Under the pieces are notes generated by a model, which did not search any database, was not told the origin of the DNA, and saw only the letters and a program-made list of their open reading frames with translations. The position numbers were made by a program, and so were the translations under genes. Shown piece by piece: positions 35,555 through 43,902 of a stretch of DNA of 64,000 bases (its first letter is position 1; each line of letters opens with the position of its first letter). Source of the DNA: Streptomyces amritsarensis. GTDB taxonomy: Bacteria > Actinomycetota > Actinomycetes > Streptomycetales > Streptomycetaceae. The stretch is taken from the NCBI RefSeq assembly GCF_001953875.1, contig NZ_MQUR01000007.1, positions 49,871 through 113,870 on the forward strand, in the 5' to 3' direction.

Positions 35555-36247
35555 TCAGCGGTCGCCTTCATCACGTTCCGCCGGGAATAGACGCCGCTCG
35601 TCCATCTCCTTGATCAGGTCCTGGAACTCCGACCTGATCCAGTCGCGGGTGGCGACCTCGCCGAGACCCATCCGCAGCGCCGCGATCTCCCGCGTCAGGT
35701 ACTCCGTGTCGGCGATGGACCGCTCGTTCTGCTTGCGGTCCTGCTCGTGGGTGACCCGGTCGCGGTCGTCCTGCCGGTTCTGCGCGAGCAGGATCAGCGG
35801 GGCGGCGTAGGAGGCCTGGAGCGACAGCATCAGCGTCAGGAAGATGAACGGGTATTTGTCGAACCGCAGGTCGTCCGGCGCGAAGACGTTCCACAGCACC
35901 CACAGGATGATGACGAGCGTCATCCACACGATGAAGCGGCCGGTGCCCAGGAACCGCGCCACCCGCTCGGAGAGCCGTCCGAACGCCTCCGGGTCGTACT
36001 CGGGCAGCAGGGACCGGCGCGGCGCCCGCGGCAGGTCGAGGCGGACCCGCGGACGCGTCAGCGCGCTCGACCCGGTGCCCGACGGCTTCGACGCCCGCTC
36101 GCCGGATCGTTCCGCCGCCTCCGCCGCCAACCCGTGCTCGCGCGCCTGCGTCCGCGCCTGCTCGCGCCGCTCCCGGATCTGCTCACGGCGCCGCTCGCGC
36201 GCCTGCTCGCCACGGCCCCGGTCGAAGCGCCCTCGCTCAGCGGCCAC
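35555..36247 (-). CDS. DUF1003 family membrane protein
   Basis: A 230-residue protein. Residues 1-75 are strongly basic and Arg/Glu/Ala-rich (a charged helix). Two membrane helices follow (about 104-124 and 134-158) with the DUF1003 pattern RFIVWMTLVIILWVLWN and FDKYPFIFLTLMLSLQASYAAPLILLAQNRQ, then a cytoplasmic coiled-coil tail. The function of the family is unknown. The GTG overlaps the end of the upstream MgtE-like gene, so the two are translationally coupled; the pairing suggests a role related to divalent cations. Confidence 0.87.
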   Translation of the reverse strand: MAAERGRFDRGRGEQARERRREQIRERREQARTQAREHGLAAEAAERSGERASKPSGTGSSALTRPRVRLDLPRAPRRSLLPEYDPEAFGRLSERVARFLGTGRFIVWMTLVIILWVLWNVFAPDDLRFDKYPFIFLTLMLSLQASYAAPLILLAQNRQDDRDRVTHEQDRKQNERSIADTEYLTREIAALRMGLGEVATRDWIRSEFQDLIKEMDERRLFPAERDEGDR

Positions 36248-37508
36248 CGACGGCCTCCTCGGAATGGAATTCCGTCTCCCGCCAGTCGTCCGGCAGCAGG
36301 TGGTCCAGTACGTCGTCCACGGTCACCGCGCCCAGCAGCGACCCGCTCTCGTCGACCACCGGCACCGCGACCATGTTGTAGGCGGCCAGGTGCGTGGTCA
36401 CCGCGGGCAGCGAGGCGTTCGGCCGCAGCGGCGGCAGGTCCGTGTCCACGATCGAGCTGACCAGGGTGAACGGCGGGTCCCGCAGCAGCCGCTGGAAGTG
36501 CACCGTGCCCAGGTACTTGCCCGTCGGCGTCTCGTCCGGAGGCCGGCACACGTACACCTGCGCCGCCAGCGCCGGCGACAGGTCCGCCTGCCGGACGCGG
36601 GCCAGCGCGTCCGCGACCGTGGCGTCCGGGCGCAGCACGATCGGCTCGGTGGTCATCAGACCGCCGGCGGTGTTCTCCTCGTAGGACAGCAGGCGGCGCA
36701 CGTCGGCCGCGTCGTCGGGCCGCATCAGCGTCAGCAGCCGCTCCTTGTCGTCCTCCGGCAGCTCCGAGAGCAGGTCGGCGGCGTCGTCCGGGTCCATCGC
36801 CTCCAGGACGTCCGCGGCGCGCTCCTCCTTCAGCTTGCCGAGGATCTCCACCTGCTCGTCCTCGGGCAGCTCCTCCAGCACGTCCGCGAGCCGGTCGTCG
36901 TCGAGGGCGTTGGCCACCTCGGCACGCCGCTTCGGCGTCAGGTGGTGCAGGACGTTCGCCACGTCGGCCGGGCGCATCTGCTCGAAGGTGGCGACCAGGT
37001 TCTCGGCGCCCTGCCCGTGCTCCTCCAGGGAGAAGCCCGTCACGGCCGACCACTCCACCGTCAGGGCCTCGCCGCGCCGGCGCAGCGCACCCGACTTGCC
37101 CTTCCGCACGAAGATCCGGTCGATCTCCCAGTCCCGGCGGGCCGGCAGCTGCTGGATGGCCACGTCCAGGACGGTGACCTCCTCGCCGCTGGCGACCAGC
37201 GTCACCCGCCGGTCCAGCAGCTCGCCCAGCACCAGCCGCTCGGTGGGGCGCTGCTCGAAGCGCCGCATGTTGATGACGCCGGTGGTGATGACCTGCCCGG
37301 ACTCCACTCCCGTGACGCGTGTCATCGGCAGGAAGACCCGCCGCCGGCTGACCACCTCGACCACGAGCCCCAGCAGCCGCGGCGGTCGGCCGCCGACCCG
37401 CAGCATCGCGACGAGGTCGCGGACCCGGCCGACCTGGTCGCCGTTGGGATCGAAGACCGGCACACCCGACAGATGCGAGACGAAGATCCGCGGGGCGCCT
37501 GCAACCAT
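36237..37508 (-). CDS. Soluble MgtE-N/CBS-domain protein with PRC-barrel-like N-terminus (Rv1232c type)
   Basis: A 423-residue protein with no membrane domain. The N-terminus (about 5-85) resembles a PRC-barrel (VPVFDPNGDQVGRVRDLVAML). It is followed by a second similar segment, then the MgtE intracellular N domain (about 170-280: MRPADVANVLHHLTPKRRAEVANAL) and paired CBS domains (about 285-405). It thus has the magnesium-sensing part of MgtE without its channel and may act as a separate Mg2+ or nucleotide sensor. corA lies 1.6 kb away and DUF1003 is coupled to it. Confidence 0.88.
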   Translation of the reverse strand: MVAGAPRIFVSHLSGVPVFDPNGDQVGRVRDLVAMLRVGGRPPRLLGLVVEVVSRRRVFLPMTRVTGVESGQVITTGVINMRRFEQRPTERLVLGELLDRRVTLVASGEEVTVLDVAIQQLPARRDWEIDRIFVRKGKSGALRRRGEALTVEWSAVTGFSLEEHGQGAENLVATFEQMRPADVANVLHHLTPKRRAEVANALDDDRLADVLEELPEDEQVEILGKLKEERAADVLEAMDPDDAADLLSELPEDDKERLLTLMRPDDAADVRRLLSYEENTAGGLMTTEPIVLRPDATVADALARVRQADLSPALAAQVYVCRPPDETPTGKYLGTVHFQRLLRDPPFTLVSSIVDTDLPPLRPNASLPAVTTHLAAYNMVAVPVVDESGSLLGAVTVDDVLDHLLPDDWRETEFHSEEAVGGR

Positions 37509-37694
37509 CCGAGCGCCTCCTAGAGCGTCAATCGACAGTCCTGCCGCCCCTCAGGCTAGCCCGTGCCGCAGGCAAGCGTCCTGGTGGGGAGGTCCGCCCG
37601 GGGCCCCGCGGACCCCGGGGAGCGGTCGCGGGCCGGCGCACACGGGCGGGTACGCTGCCTGCTGCCCGCAGACGACGACGAGAGGCACCTGCCC

Positions 37695-38486
37695 GTGACC
37701 GCCTACTTCCCCGCCGCGCGGCTGCGCCGGGCCGCCCTGATCGGTGTGCTGTGCGCGGGCCTCGCCGTGACCGGTACGGGTTGCGGGGACGACCCGGACG
37801 AGGGCACGAACGGCGTCGGCAGGCTCACCGCCGACAAGATCGAGGCGAAGGCCAAAGCGGCCGCGGGCGATGCCGAATCGGTACACCTGTCGGGCACGCT
37901 GGTCAGCGGCGGCAAGGCCTTCACCGTCGACATGCGGCTGAAGTCGGACGGCGGCTCGGGCGAGGTGAAGTCGCAGGACGACACCTTCCAGCTGCTGCGG
38001 GTGGGGGAGCAGCTCTACCTGAAGGCCAGCGCGGCGTTCTGGGGGCAGACCGACTCGGCCGGCAAGCTCGCCGACAAGTACGTGAAGGTGCCCGAGGGCG
38101 ACCCCTCCTACAAGCAGTTCCGCGGCTTCACCGACATGGACGTCCTGCTGGACGGCCTGCTGGGCCTGGAGGGCAAGCTCGCCAAGGGCTCCTACACCAA
38201 GGTCGGGCACACCCGCGCGGTCCAGGTCACGGCGGACGAGGGCAAGGGCGGCAAGCTCTCGGTGTCGCTGGAGGGGACCCCGTACCCGCTGCTCATGGAG
38301 CGGGCCGGCGGCGCCGGCCGGGTGGAACTCGCCGAGTGGGGCAAGCCGTTCCAGCTCGACCCGCCCGCCCAGGACCAGACGGTCGACTACGGCAGCCAGC
38401 TGCCGACGACCAAGGGGGAGGGCGGCGCGCCCGCCCCGGCCGCCTCCAAGGGCTCCGGCCAGGGCGCGAACCCGACCACGCCGTAG
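37695..38486 (+). CDS. Putative lipoprotein with LolA/LppX-like fold
   Basis: A 263-residue protein. The N-terminal signal (MTAYFPAARLRRAALIGVLCAGLAVTG) ends in TGTGC, giving a lipidated Cys at about 30. The remainder (ADKIEAKAKAAAGDAESVHLSGTLVSGGKAFTVDM..) has the strand pattern of LolA/LprG/LppX-like lipoproteins that bind lipids or hydrophobic ligands outside the membrane, but identity is inferred from pattern only. The tail is Pro/Gly/Ser-rich. The GTG at 37695 has GAGAGG upstream. It is divergent from the MgtE-like gene. Confidence 0.77.
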   Translation: MTAYFPAARLRRAALIGVLCAGLAVTGTGCGDDPDEGTNGVGRLTADKIEAKAKAAAGDAESVHLSGTLVSGGKAFTVDMRLKSDGGSGEVKSQDDTFQLLRVGEQLYLKASAAFWGQTDSAGKLADKYVKVPEGDPSYKQFRGFTDMDVLLDGLLGLEGKLAKGSYTKVGHTRAVQVTADEGKGGKLSVSLEGTPYPLLMERAGGAGRVELAEWGKPFQLDPPAQDQTVDYGSQLPTTKGEGGAPAPAASKGSGQGANPTTP

Positions 38487-38516
38487 GAGGCGACCCGCCG
38501 GCCAGGACCGGACGAC

Positions 38517-38549
38517 GCCCGGCGGCGTATCGCCGGTCAGGCGCCGGGC
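38517..38549. terminator. Hairpin between convergent lipoprotein and hypothetical genes
   Basis: Outer arms GCCCGGCG and CGCCGGGC enclose a second small stem GGCG/CGCC. It lies 30 bases after the lipoprotein stop codon and 15 bases from the end of the opposing gene. Confidence 0.65.
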
Positions 38550-38563
38550 GGGCCTTCTTCCGG

Positions 38564-39079
38564 TCAGCCCCGGGCGGCCTTCCTGCGCTTCAGCAGCAGC
38601 TTCGGCAGGGCCGCCGGGACCGGCCGGCGGGTCGTCGCCGGGGAGCCCAGCGGGGCCGCGGCCAGCGAGCCGTCCGGCAGCGCCGACCGCACCGACTCCG
38701 GCTCCAGCCGCAGCAGCCGGCACTCCCGCGCCCACCGCTCGGTCATGTCCTGCGCGTCGGGCGCGTTCAGCCGCTTGCCCTTGAGCTCGGCGACGGCCGC
38801 CTGCCACTCCTCGCCGCGGGGCGGCAGCTCCCGTACGGTCGCCGTCCAGGCCACCAGCCGGCCGCCCTTGTCCTTGCTCCGCACGGTCACCTCGGCGCCC
38901 GCGCCGTCCGCCAACCCCGGGAACGGCTGCTCGCCGGGCCCGTCACCCAGCACGTGGGCCGCACCGTCCACCCAGGCGTGCCACAGGGCGCGGTCGGCGC
39001 CGGCGCCGCGGACCCAGATCAGGCCGGACTTCTTGGTGGCCTCCTCGACGAGGGCCAGGTCGAGCGTGCTGAGAGTCAT
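38564..39079 (-). CDS. Conserved hypothetical protein
   Basis: A 171-residue cytoplasmic protein. MTLSTLDLALVEEATKKSGLIWVRG opens a small alpha/beta domain (about 1-125, with AWVDGAAHVLGDGPGEQP and TVRSKDKGGRLVAWTATV), followed by a basic Ala/Pro/Arg/Lys tail. The pattern of strands resembles flavin-reductase split-barrel proteins, but no cofactor residues are recognisable, so no function is given. It lies between corA (upstream, same strand direction is -) and a convergent lipoprotein gene. Confidence 0.7.
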   Translation of the reverse strand: MTLSTLDLALVEEATKKSGLIWVRGAGADRALWHAWVDGAAHVLGDGPGEQPFPGLADGAGAEVTVRSKDKGGRLVAWTATVRELPPRGEEWQAAVAELKGKRLNAPDAQDMTERWARECRLLRLEPESVRSALPDGSLAAAPLGSPATTRRPVPAALPKLLLKRRKAARG

Positions 39080-39149
39080 GCGGACAGGGTAGGGGGTCGC
39101 CCCGCGGGCCCGAGGGGGTGTCTCGCGCTCAGGCCGGGATCGCGGCCTT

Positions 39150-40265
39150 CTAGAGCCAGCCGTGGCGGCGCAGCGCCCGGTGGATGGTGAAGCAGGCGCC
39201 GAAGATCGTCGCCATCACCATCGGGTAGCCGTACTCCCACCGGAGCTCGGGCATGTGGTCGAAGTTCATCCCGTACACGCCGCAGATCATCGTGGGCACC
39301 GCGATGATGGCCGCCCAGGAGGTGATCTTCCGCATGTCCTCGTTCTGCGCGACCGTCGCCTGCGCGAGGTTGGCCTGGAGGATGGAGTTCAGGAGCTCGT
39401 CGAAGCCCACCACCTGCTCGTGGACCCGCGCGAGGTGGTCGGCGACGTCCCGGAAGTACTTCTGGATGTCGGGGTCCACCAGCCGCATCGGCCGCTCGCT
39501 CAGCAGCTCCATCGGGCGCAGCAGCGGCGAGACCGCCCGCTTGAACTCCAGCACCTCCCGCTTGAGCTGGTAGATCCGGCCCGCGTCGCCGCCGCGCGCA
39601 CTGCCCTTGGCGGGGGCCGCGAAGACATCGCTCTCCACCTCGTCGATGTCGTCCTGCACCGCCGCCGCGACCGCGATGTAGCCGTCGACGACGTGGTCGG
39701 CGATGGAGTGCAGGACGGCCGAGGGCCCCTTGGACAGCAGGTCGGGGTCGTCCTGGAGGCGGTGGCGCAGACCCTTGAGGGAGCCCTGTCCGCCGTGCCG
39801 GACGGTGATGACGAAGTCGGGGCCGGTGAAACACATCACCTCGCCCGTCTCCACCACCTCGCTGGTGGCGGTCAGTTCGGCGTGCTCCACGTAGTGGATG
39901 GTCTTGAAGACGGTGAAGAGGGTGTCGTCGTACCGCTCCAGCTTCGGCCGCTGGTGCGCGTGCACCGCGTCCTCCACGGCCAGCGGGTGCAGGCCGAAGG
40001 TGGCGGCGATCCCCGCGAACTCGGCCTCCGTCGGCTCGTGCAGGCCGATCCAGGCGAAACCGCCGTCCTCGCGCACCCGGCGGATCGCCTCACGGGGTGT
40101 CAGACACGCGGGCCCCAGCACCCGGCGGCCGTCGCGGTACACGGCGCAGTCGACCACCGCGCTGCTCGCCGACGGGTCGCGGGTCGCGTCGTAGCCGGGC
40201 TGGACGGGGGTGGACTTGCGCAGGGACGGGCGTACGGCCGCACGCAGGTAGGGCAGCATCGACAT
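39150..40265 (-). CDS. corA: CorA family magnesium/cobalt transporter
   Basis: A 371-residue divalent cation channel. A large cytoplasmic N-terminal domain is followed by two C-terminal helices, with the signature YGMNF at the end of the first and a short loop HMPELRW before the second. Thus it imports Mg2+ (and Co2+). The ATG at 40265 has AAGGAG eight bases upstream; the frame is open 92 codons further but that part is unlike CorA and lies in a structured leader. It corresponds to Rv1239c by position. Confidence 0.92.
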   Translation of the reverse strand: MSMLPYLRAAVRPSLRKSTPVQPGYDATRDPSASSAVVDCAVYRDGRRVLGPACLTPREAIRRVREDGGFAWIGLHEPTEAEFAGIAATFGLHPLAVEDAVHAHQRPKLERYDDTLFTVFKTIHYVEHAELTATSEVVETGEVMCFTGPDFVITVRHGGQGSLKGLRHRLQDDPDLLSKGPSAVLHSIADHVVDGYIAVAAAVQDDIDEVESDVFAAPAKGSARGGDAGRIYQLKREVLEFKRAVSPLLRPMELLSERPMRLVDPDIQKYFRDVADHLARVHEQVVGFDELLNSILQANLAQATVAQNEDMRKITSWAAIIAVPTMICGVYGMNFDHMPELRWEYGYPMVMATIFGACFTIHRALRRHGWL

Positions 40266-40640
40266 GGCAGGCTCCTTCGCACGCACGGCTGCGGACCGTA
40301 CGGGTGGGAGACCCTCCATCACCGCGCGGGGGCAGGCCGGGCAGGCGGGAGGGAACAGGACGGAGGACAAACGTCTTGCCGTCGCTCTTCTACTGATCAG
40401 AAGATCACAGAGGGCGGGAAACGCCCGCCGGAGAAGCGGAAGAGCGATGGGTACTGCACGATCGACTTCGGTCCACCGCAGCCCCACCTCCTCCGGCCGG
40501 TCCCCCGTAGGGGACGTCCTGTCTCCGGGGCCTTGAAACAACGCTTCTGCGTGCGGCCCCGAACAGCTGTCAACACTATCAGCCGACGGATGGTCAAGAC
40601 CCGCTCTTTACCCGGCTGATACGAGTTCTATGCTCGTTTC
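40266..40640. other. Long intergenic region with structured corA leader and the SUFU-gene promoter
   Basis: These 375 bases separate the divergent corA and SUFU-domain genes. On the corA strand three hairpins can form: GTCCCC/GGGGAC (40500-40515), GGGCG/CGCCC (40412-40426) and CTTCT/AGAAG (40387-40403). The right end holds the SUFU-gene promoter. No protein gene is convincing. Confidence 0.6.
40607..40634 (+). promoter_or_regulatory. Vegetative promoter of a probably leaderless mRNA
   Basis: TTTACC (40607-40612) and TATGCT (40629-40634) are spaced by 16 bases. The -10 ends six bases before the ATG at 40641, so transcription should begin at or within a base or two of the start codon. No ribosome-binding sequence is present upstream, as expected for a leaderless message. 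Confidence 0.65.
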
Positions 40641-41225
40641 ATGGCAGAAATTCTGGCTCTCGTCGAGGCCCGGCTGCGCACCGCGTTCGGTGAACCCGAC
40701 GCCCGCGCCGCCGTCACCTTCCTGGGCACCGACCGCATCGAGGTACTCCGTTTCGCCGAGGGCGACCTCGTGCGGTACGCGACCCTGGGGATGTCCGCGA
40801 ACCCGATGACCGATCCGACCGCCGTCGTCGCCGACCCCGTACGGGGCCCGCGCGCCGAACTGGTGCTGACCGTACGGGGAGGGCTGGCGGACACCGACAA
40901 ACTGCTCAGGCCGCTCGCGGTGCTGGCCGCCTCCCCGCAGGTCGAGGGGCTGGTCGTGGCCCCCGGGGCCTCGCTCGACGTGGGCGAGCCGCTGTGGGAG
41001 GGAGCGCCGTTCAGCTCCGTCCTCGTGGCGGAACCGGGCGGCCTGGTGGAGGACCTGGAGCTCGACGAGCCCATGGAGGCGGTGCGGTTCCTGCCGCTGC
41101 TGCCGATGACGGCGAACGAGGCCGCCTGGAAGCGGGTCCACGGCGCGGCGGCCCTCCAGGAGCGCTGGCTCGCGCGCGGAACGGACCTGCGGGATCCTCT
41201 GCGTAGCGCTGTCGCACTGGACTGA
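40641..41225 (+). CDS. Suppressor-of-fused (SUFU) domain protein
   Basis: A 194-residue cytoplasmic protein of the bacterial SUFU-like family. It shows VTFLGTDRIEVLRFAEGDLVRYATLGMSANPM, GPRAELVLTVRGG and the C-terminal VRFLPLLPMTANEAAWKRVHGAAALQERW, which are characteristic of this family. Bacterial SUFU proteins are often immunity-type or unknown-function proteins. No toxin gene is adjacent here, so its role is open. Its mRNA appears leaderless. Confidence 0.85.
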   Translation: MAEILALVEARLRTAFGEPDARAAVTFLGTDRIEVLRFAEGDLVRYATLGMSANPMTDPTAVVADPVRGPRAELVLTVRGGLADTDKLLRPLAVLAASPQVEGLVVAPGASLDVGEPLWEGAPFSSVLVAEPGGLVEDLELDEPMEAVRFLPLLPMTANEAAWKRVHGAAALQERWLARGTDLRDPLRSAVALD

Positions 41226-41285
41226 CAGCCCGGACGGGTGACCATGCCTTGACTGGCGGCCGGGCGGGGAGGAGCGTGGCTACCT

Positions 41286-41930
41286 ATGAGGGGTGAACCA
41301 ACTTGCCCGAAGTGCGGTGGCCGGGTCAGGGCGCCCGGACTCTTCTCCGACTCCTGGCAGTGCGCGGTGCACGGCGCTGTCCACCCCCTGCAACCCGTCA
41401 TCCCGCCGAGCGTGGAGGGCCTGGGCGTGGTCGTGCACCGGGCGCGCGTACCGGTGTGGATGCCGTGGCCGCTGCCGCTCGGATGGCTGTTCACCGGGGT
41501 GGCGTCCGCCGGTGACGACCGCAGCGGCGGCCGGGCGACGGTGGTCGCCTGCTCGGGTCCCGGACCGGTGGGCGGGGTGGGGGAGCTGCTGCTGATCGCG
41601 GAGGAGCTGGGCGTCGGCCTGGGCGCGCGGTACGCGGGCATCGACGGCCTCGACCCGGGCCGGTCCATCAACATGGACGGGCCGCCCCACACCAAGGTGG
41701 TCGCGGCGGGCCGGCCCACGCCGCTGTGGCACGTGGGCGGCGGCCCGGACGACCGGGCCGTCTTCGCCGGCGAGGCACGCGGCCTGTGGCTGTGGGCCAT
41801 CGTCTGGCCGCAGCAGTCCGGCCTCCTGCTCTACGACGAGCTGGTCCTCACCGACCTGCGCGAAGGGGGCGCCGAGGTCGAACTCCTCCCGTGCGGTGCC
41901 CTGAGCCCGCGCATCCTGGGGCCCGTGTAG
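41286..41930 (+). CDS. Conserved actinobacterial protein with N-terminal zinc ribbon (DUF6758-like)
   Basis: A 214-residue protein that starts with CPKCGGRVRAPG and a second C..H pair (WQCAVHGAVH) forming a probable zinc ribbon in the first 32 residues. The rest is an alpha/beta domain rich in Gly/Pro, with GLWLWAIVWPQQSGLLLYDELVLTDLR. Streptomyces homologues are annotated DUF6758 as far as I recall, without function. The ribosome site GGGGAGGAG is 12 bases from the ATG, a rather long spacing. It follows the SUFU gene by 60 bases and may be co-transcribed. Confidence 0.78.
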   Translation: MRGEPTCPKCGGRVRAPGLFSDSWQCAVHGAVHPLQPVIPPSVEGLGVVVHRARVPVWMPWPLPLGWLFTGVASAGDDRSGGRATVVACSGPGPVGGVGELLLIAEELGVGLGARYAGIDGLDPGRSINMDGPPHTKVVAAGRPTPLWHVGGGPDDRAVFAGEARGLWLWAIVWPQQSGLLLYDELVLTDLREGGAEVELLPCGALSPRILGPV

Positions 41931-42032
41931 AGCGCCGCGGGCCTCCTGGCAGAGATCCTTCCGGCGAAAGCGGACCTTCCGCCCGGTTATCCTGGGGTGT
42001 CCCCCCGTCCGTACGACCCCTGGAGCTCGGCT

Positions 42033-42896
42033 GTGCGCATCGACCTGCACGCCCACTCCACGGCATCCGACGGTACGGACACCCCCGCCGAACTGGTGCG
42101 CAACGCCGCCGGCGCCGGGCTGGACGTGGTCGCGCTGACCGACCACGACACCGTCGGCGGGTACGGCGAGGCCCTCGCGGCCCTGCCCGCGGGACTGACG
42201 CTGGTGACGGGCGCCGAGCTGTCCTGCCGCCTCGACGGGGTCGGTGTGCACATGCTCGCCTACCTCTTCGACCCCGAGGAGCCCGAGCTCGCGCGCGAGC
42301 GGGAACTCGTCCGGGACGACCGGGTCCCGCGGGCCCGGACCATGGTCGGCAAGCTCCAGGACCTCGGCGTGGACGTCACCTGGGAACAGGTGGCGCGGAT
42401 CGCCGGCGACGGTTCGGTCGGCCGGCCGCACATCGCGACCGCCCTCGTCGAGCTGGGCGTCGTGCCCACCGTCTCGGACGCCTTCACGCCGGACTGGCTC
42501 GCCGACGGCGGCCGCGCGTACGCCGAGAAGCACGAGCTCGACCCCTTCGACGCCGTACGCCTGGTCAAGGCGGCCGGCGGCGTCACCGTCCTCGCGCACC
42601 CCGCCGCCGTCAAGCGCGGCCGCTGCGTGTCGGAGTCCGCGATAGCCGAACTGGCGGCCGCGGGCCTGGACGGCGTCGAGGTCGACCACATGGACCACGA
42701 CACCGACACCCGCGCGCGCCTGCGCGCCCTGGCGGCGGAACTCGGGCTGCTGACCACCGGCTCCAGCGACTACCACGGCAGCCGCAAGACGTGCCGCCTG
42801 GGCGAGTACACGACCGACCCCGAGATCTACGGCGAGATCACGCGCCGCGCGACCGGGGCCTTCCCCGTGCCGGGCGCCGGCGGGCGCGGGCGCTGA
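42033..42896 (+). CDS. PHP domain metal-dependent phosphoesterase
   Basis: A 287-residue PHP-fold hydrolase. Metal ligands are in RIDLHAHSTASDGT (first HxH), ALTDHDT, TGAELS and the later LAHPAA, EVDHMDHD and SSDYHG motifs. The family includes 3',5'-nucleoside bisphosphate phosphatases and histidinol-phosphatase-like enzymes; the exact substrate is not clear from sequence. GTG 42033 is chosen because the protein then begins at the first catalytic strand and GGAG lies seven bases upstream; an earlier GTG at 41997 adds 12 residues. Confidence 0.87.
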   Translation: MRIDLHAHSTASDGTDTPAELVRNAAGAGLDVVALTDHDTVGGYGEALAALPAGLTLVTGAELSCRLDGVGVHMLAYLFDPEEPELARERELVRDDRVPRARTMVGKLQDLGVDVTWEQVARIAGDGSVGRPHIATALVELGVVPTVSDAFTPDWLADGGRAYAEKHELDPFDAVRLVKAAGGVTVLAHPAAVKRGRCVSESAIAELAAAGLDGVEVDHMDHDTDTRARLRALAAELGLLTTGSSDYHGSRKTCRLGEYTTDPEIYGEITRRATGAFPVPGAGGRGR

Positions 42897-42972
42897 CCGG
42901 CCACTTCGCGGCCCGCTCGACCCGTCCCTGACTTCTTCTTCGCGACACCCCTCTCTCCTGCAAGGCATCACT

Positions 42973-43578
42973 GTGTTCGACTTCGCCGTCTTCGGATCCC
43001 TTTTTCTCACCCTTTTTGTGATTATGGACCCCCCGGGGATCACGCCCATCTTCCTGGCGCTGACCTCCGGCCGTCCCGTCAAGGTGCAGCGCCGCATGGC
43101 GTGGCAGGCCGTCTGCGTGGCCTTCGGGGTGATCGCGGTCTTCGGCCTCTGCGGTCAGCAGATCCTCGACTACCTGCACGTCTCCGTCCCGGCGCTGATG
43201 ATCGCCGGCGGTCTGCTGCTCCTGCTCATCGCGCTCGACCTGCTCACCGGCAAGACCGACGAGCCCAAGCAGACCAAGGACGTGAACGTCGCCCTGGTCC
43301 CGCTCGGCATGCCGCTGCTGGCCGGGCCCGGTGCGATCGTCTCGGTCATCCTGGCCGTCCAGAAGGCGGACGGGGCGGCCGGCCAGATCTCCGTCTGGGC
43401 CGCGATCATCGCCATGCACGTCGTGCTGTGGATCACCATGCGCTACTCGCTGGTGATCATCCGGGTCATCAAGGACGGCGGCGTCGTCCTCGTGACCCGG
43501 CTCGCCGGCATGATGCTGTCGGCGATCGCCGTCCAGCAGATCATCAACGGCGTGCTCCAGGTGGTCCGGGGATCCTGA
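42973..43578 (+). CDS. MarC family integral membrane protein
   Basis: A 201-residue protein with six predicted membrane helices and the MarC/UPF0056 pattern, FDFAVFGSLFLTLFVIMDPPGITPIFLALTSG at the start and PLGMPLLAGPGAI near residue 110. MarC proteins were once linked to multiple antibiotic resistance but have no proven role. GTG start; 76 bases after the PHP gene in the same direction. A perfect terminator follows. Confidence 0.9.
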   Translation: MFDFAVFGSLFLTLFVIMDPPGITPIFLALTSGRPVKVQRRMAWQAVCVAFGVIAVFGLCGQQILDYLHVSVPALMIAGGLLLLLIALDLLTGKTDEPKQTKDVNVALVPLGMPLLAGPGAIVSVILAVQKADGAAGQISVWAAIIAMHVVLWITMRYSLVIIRVIKDGGVVLVTRLAGMMLSAIAVQQIINGVLQVVRGS

Positions 43579-43603
43579 CCGCCTGCGCCCCGTACCTGCG
43601 CGA

Positions 43604-43635
43604 ACGCCCCCGCACCGGTCCCGGTGCGGGGGCGT
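43604..43635. terminator. Perfect 15-bp stem terminator
   Basis: ACGCCCCCGCACCGG and its complement flank TC. It lies 26 bases after the marC-type stop codon and 20 bases from the stop of the opposing small gene (-), serving both. Confidence 0.9.
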
Positions 43636-43654
43636 GAACGTACTGGGCGGAGCG

Positions 43655-43807
43655 TCAGGAGGACGCCCTCTCGGCCGGTCGGATGAGGATGCGCTGGCCG
43701 ATCGACGCGGCCTGCTGCACGATCCGGTTGACGGAGGCCGCGTCCACGACGGTGCTGTCCACGGCGGTCCCGTCGACGTCGTCCAGGCGCAGAATCTCGA
43801 AGCGCAC
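43655..43807 (-). CDS. Small conserved protein of 50 residues
   Basis: Starting at GTG 43807 with AAGGGAG six to eight bases upstream, it reads MRFEILRLDDVDGTAVDSTV.. and ends ILIRPAERASS. It is acidic in the first half with IVQQAASIGQR in the middle, and has no Cys or membrane segment. Very similar short proteins recur in Streptomyces genomes; function is unknown. An upstream in-frame GTG would add 11 residues but lacks a better ribosome site. The leader (43808-43870) is relatively AT-rich and contains a TACACT -10-like element. Confidence 0.7.
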   Translation of the reverse strand: MRFEILRLDDVDGTAVDSTVVDAASVNRIVQQAASIGQRILIRPAERASS

Positions 43808-43902
43808 GGGCTTCTCCCTTCGTCGGTGTTCTCCTTGCACTGAGTCAACGAAGTGTAAGCCGCAATCATTCCCTACGCTAAGGAAATTTTTTCACTGGCT
43901 AA

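Noticed and set aside
40266..40541. Upstream extension of CorA to about 463 residues
   Set aside because: The added 92 residues are Arg/Pro-rich, lie in a hairpin-rich leader, and a good ribosome site precedes the ATG at 40265.
40266..40600. M-box (ykoK) magnesium riboswitch before corA
   Set aside because: The conserved GGTGAGGCTCC core and partner loops are not found; only generic hairpins are seen.
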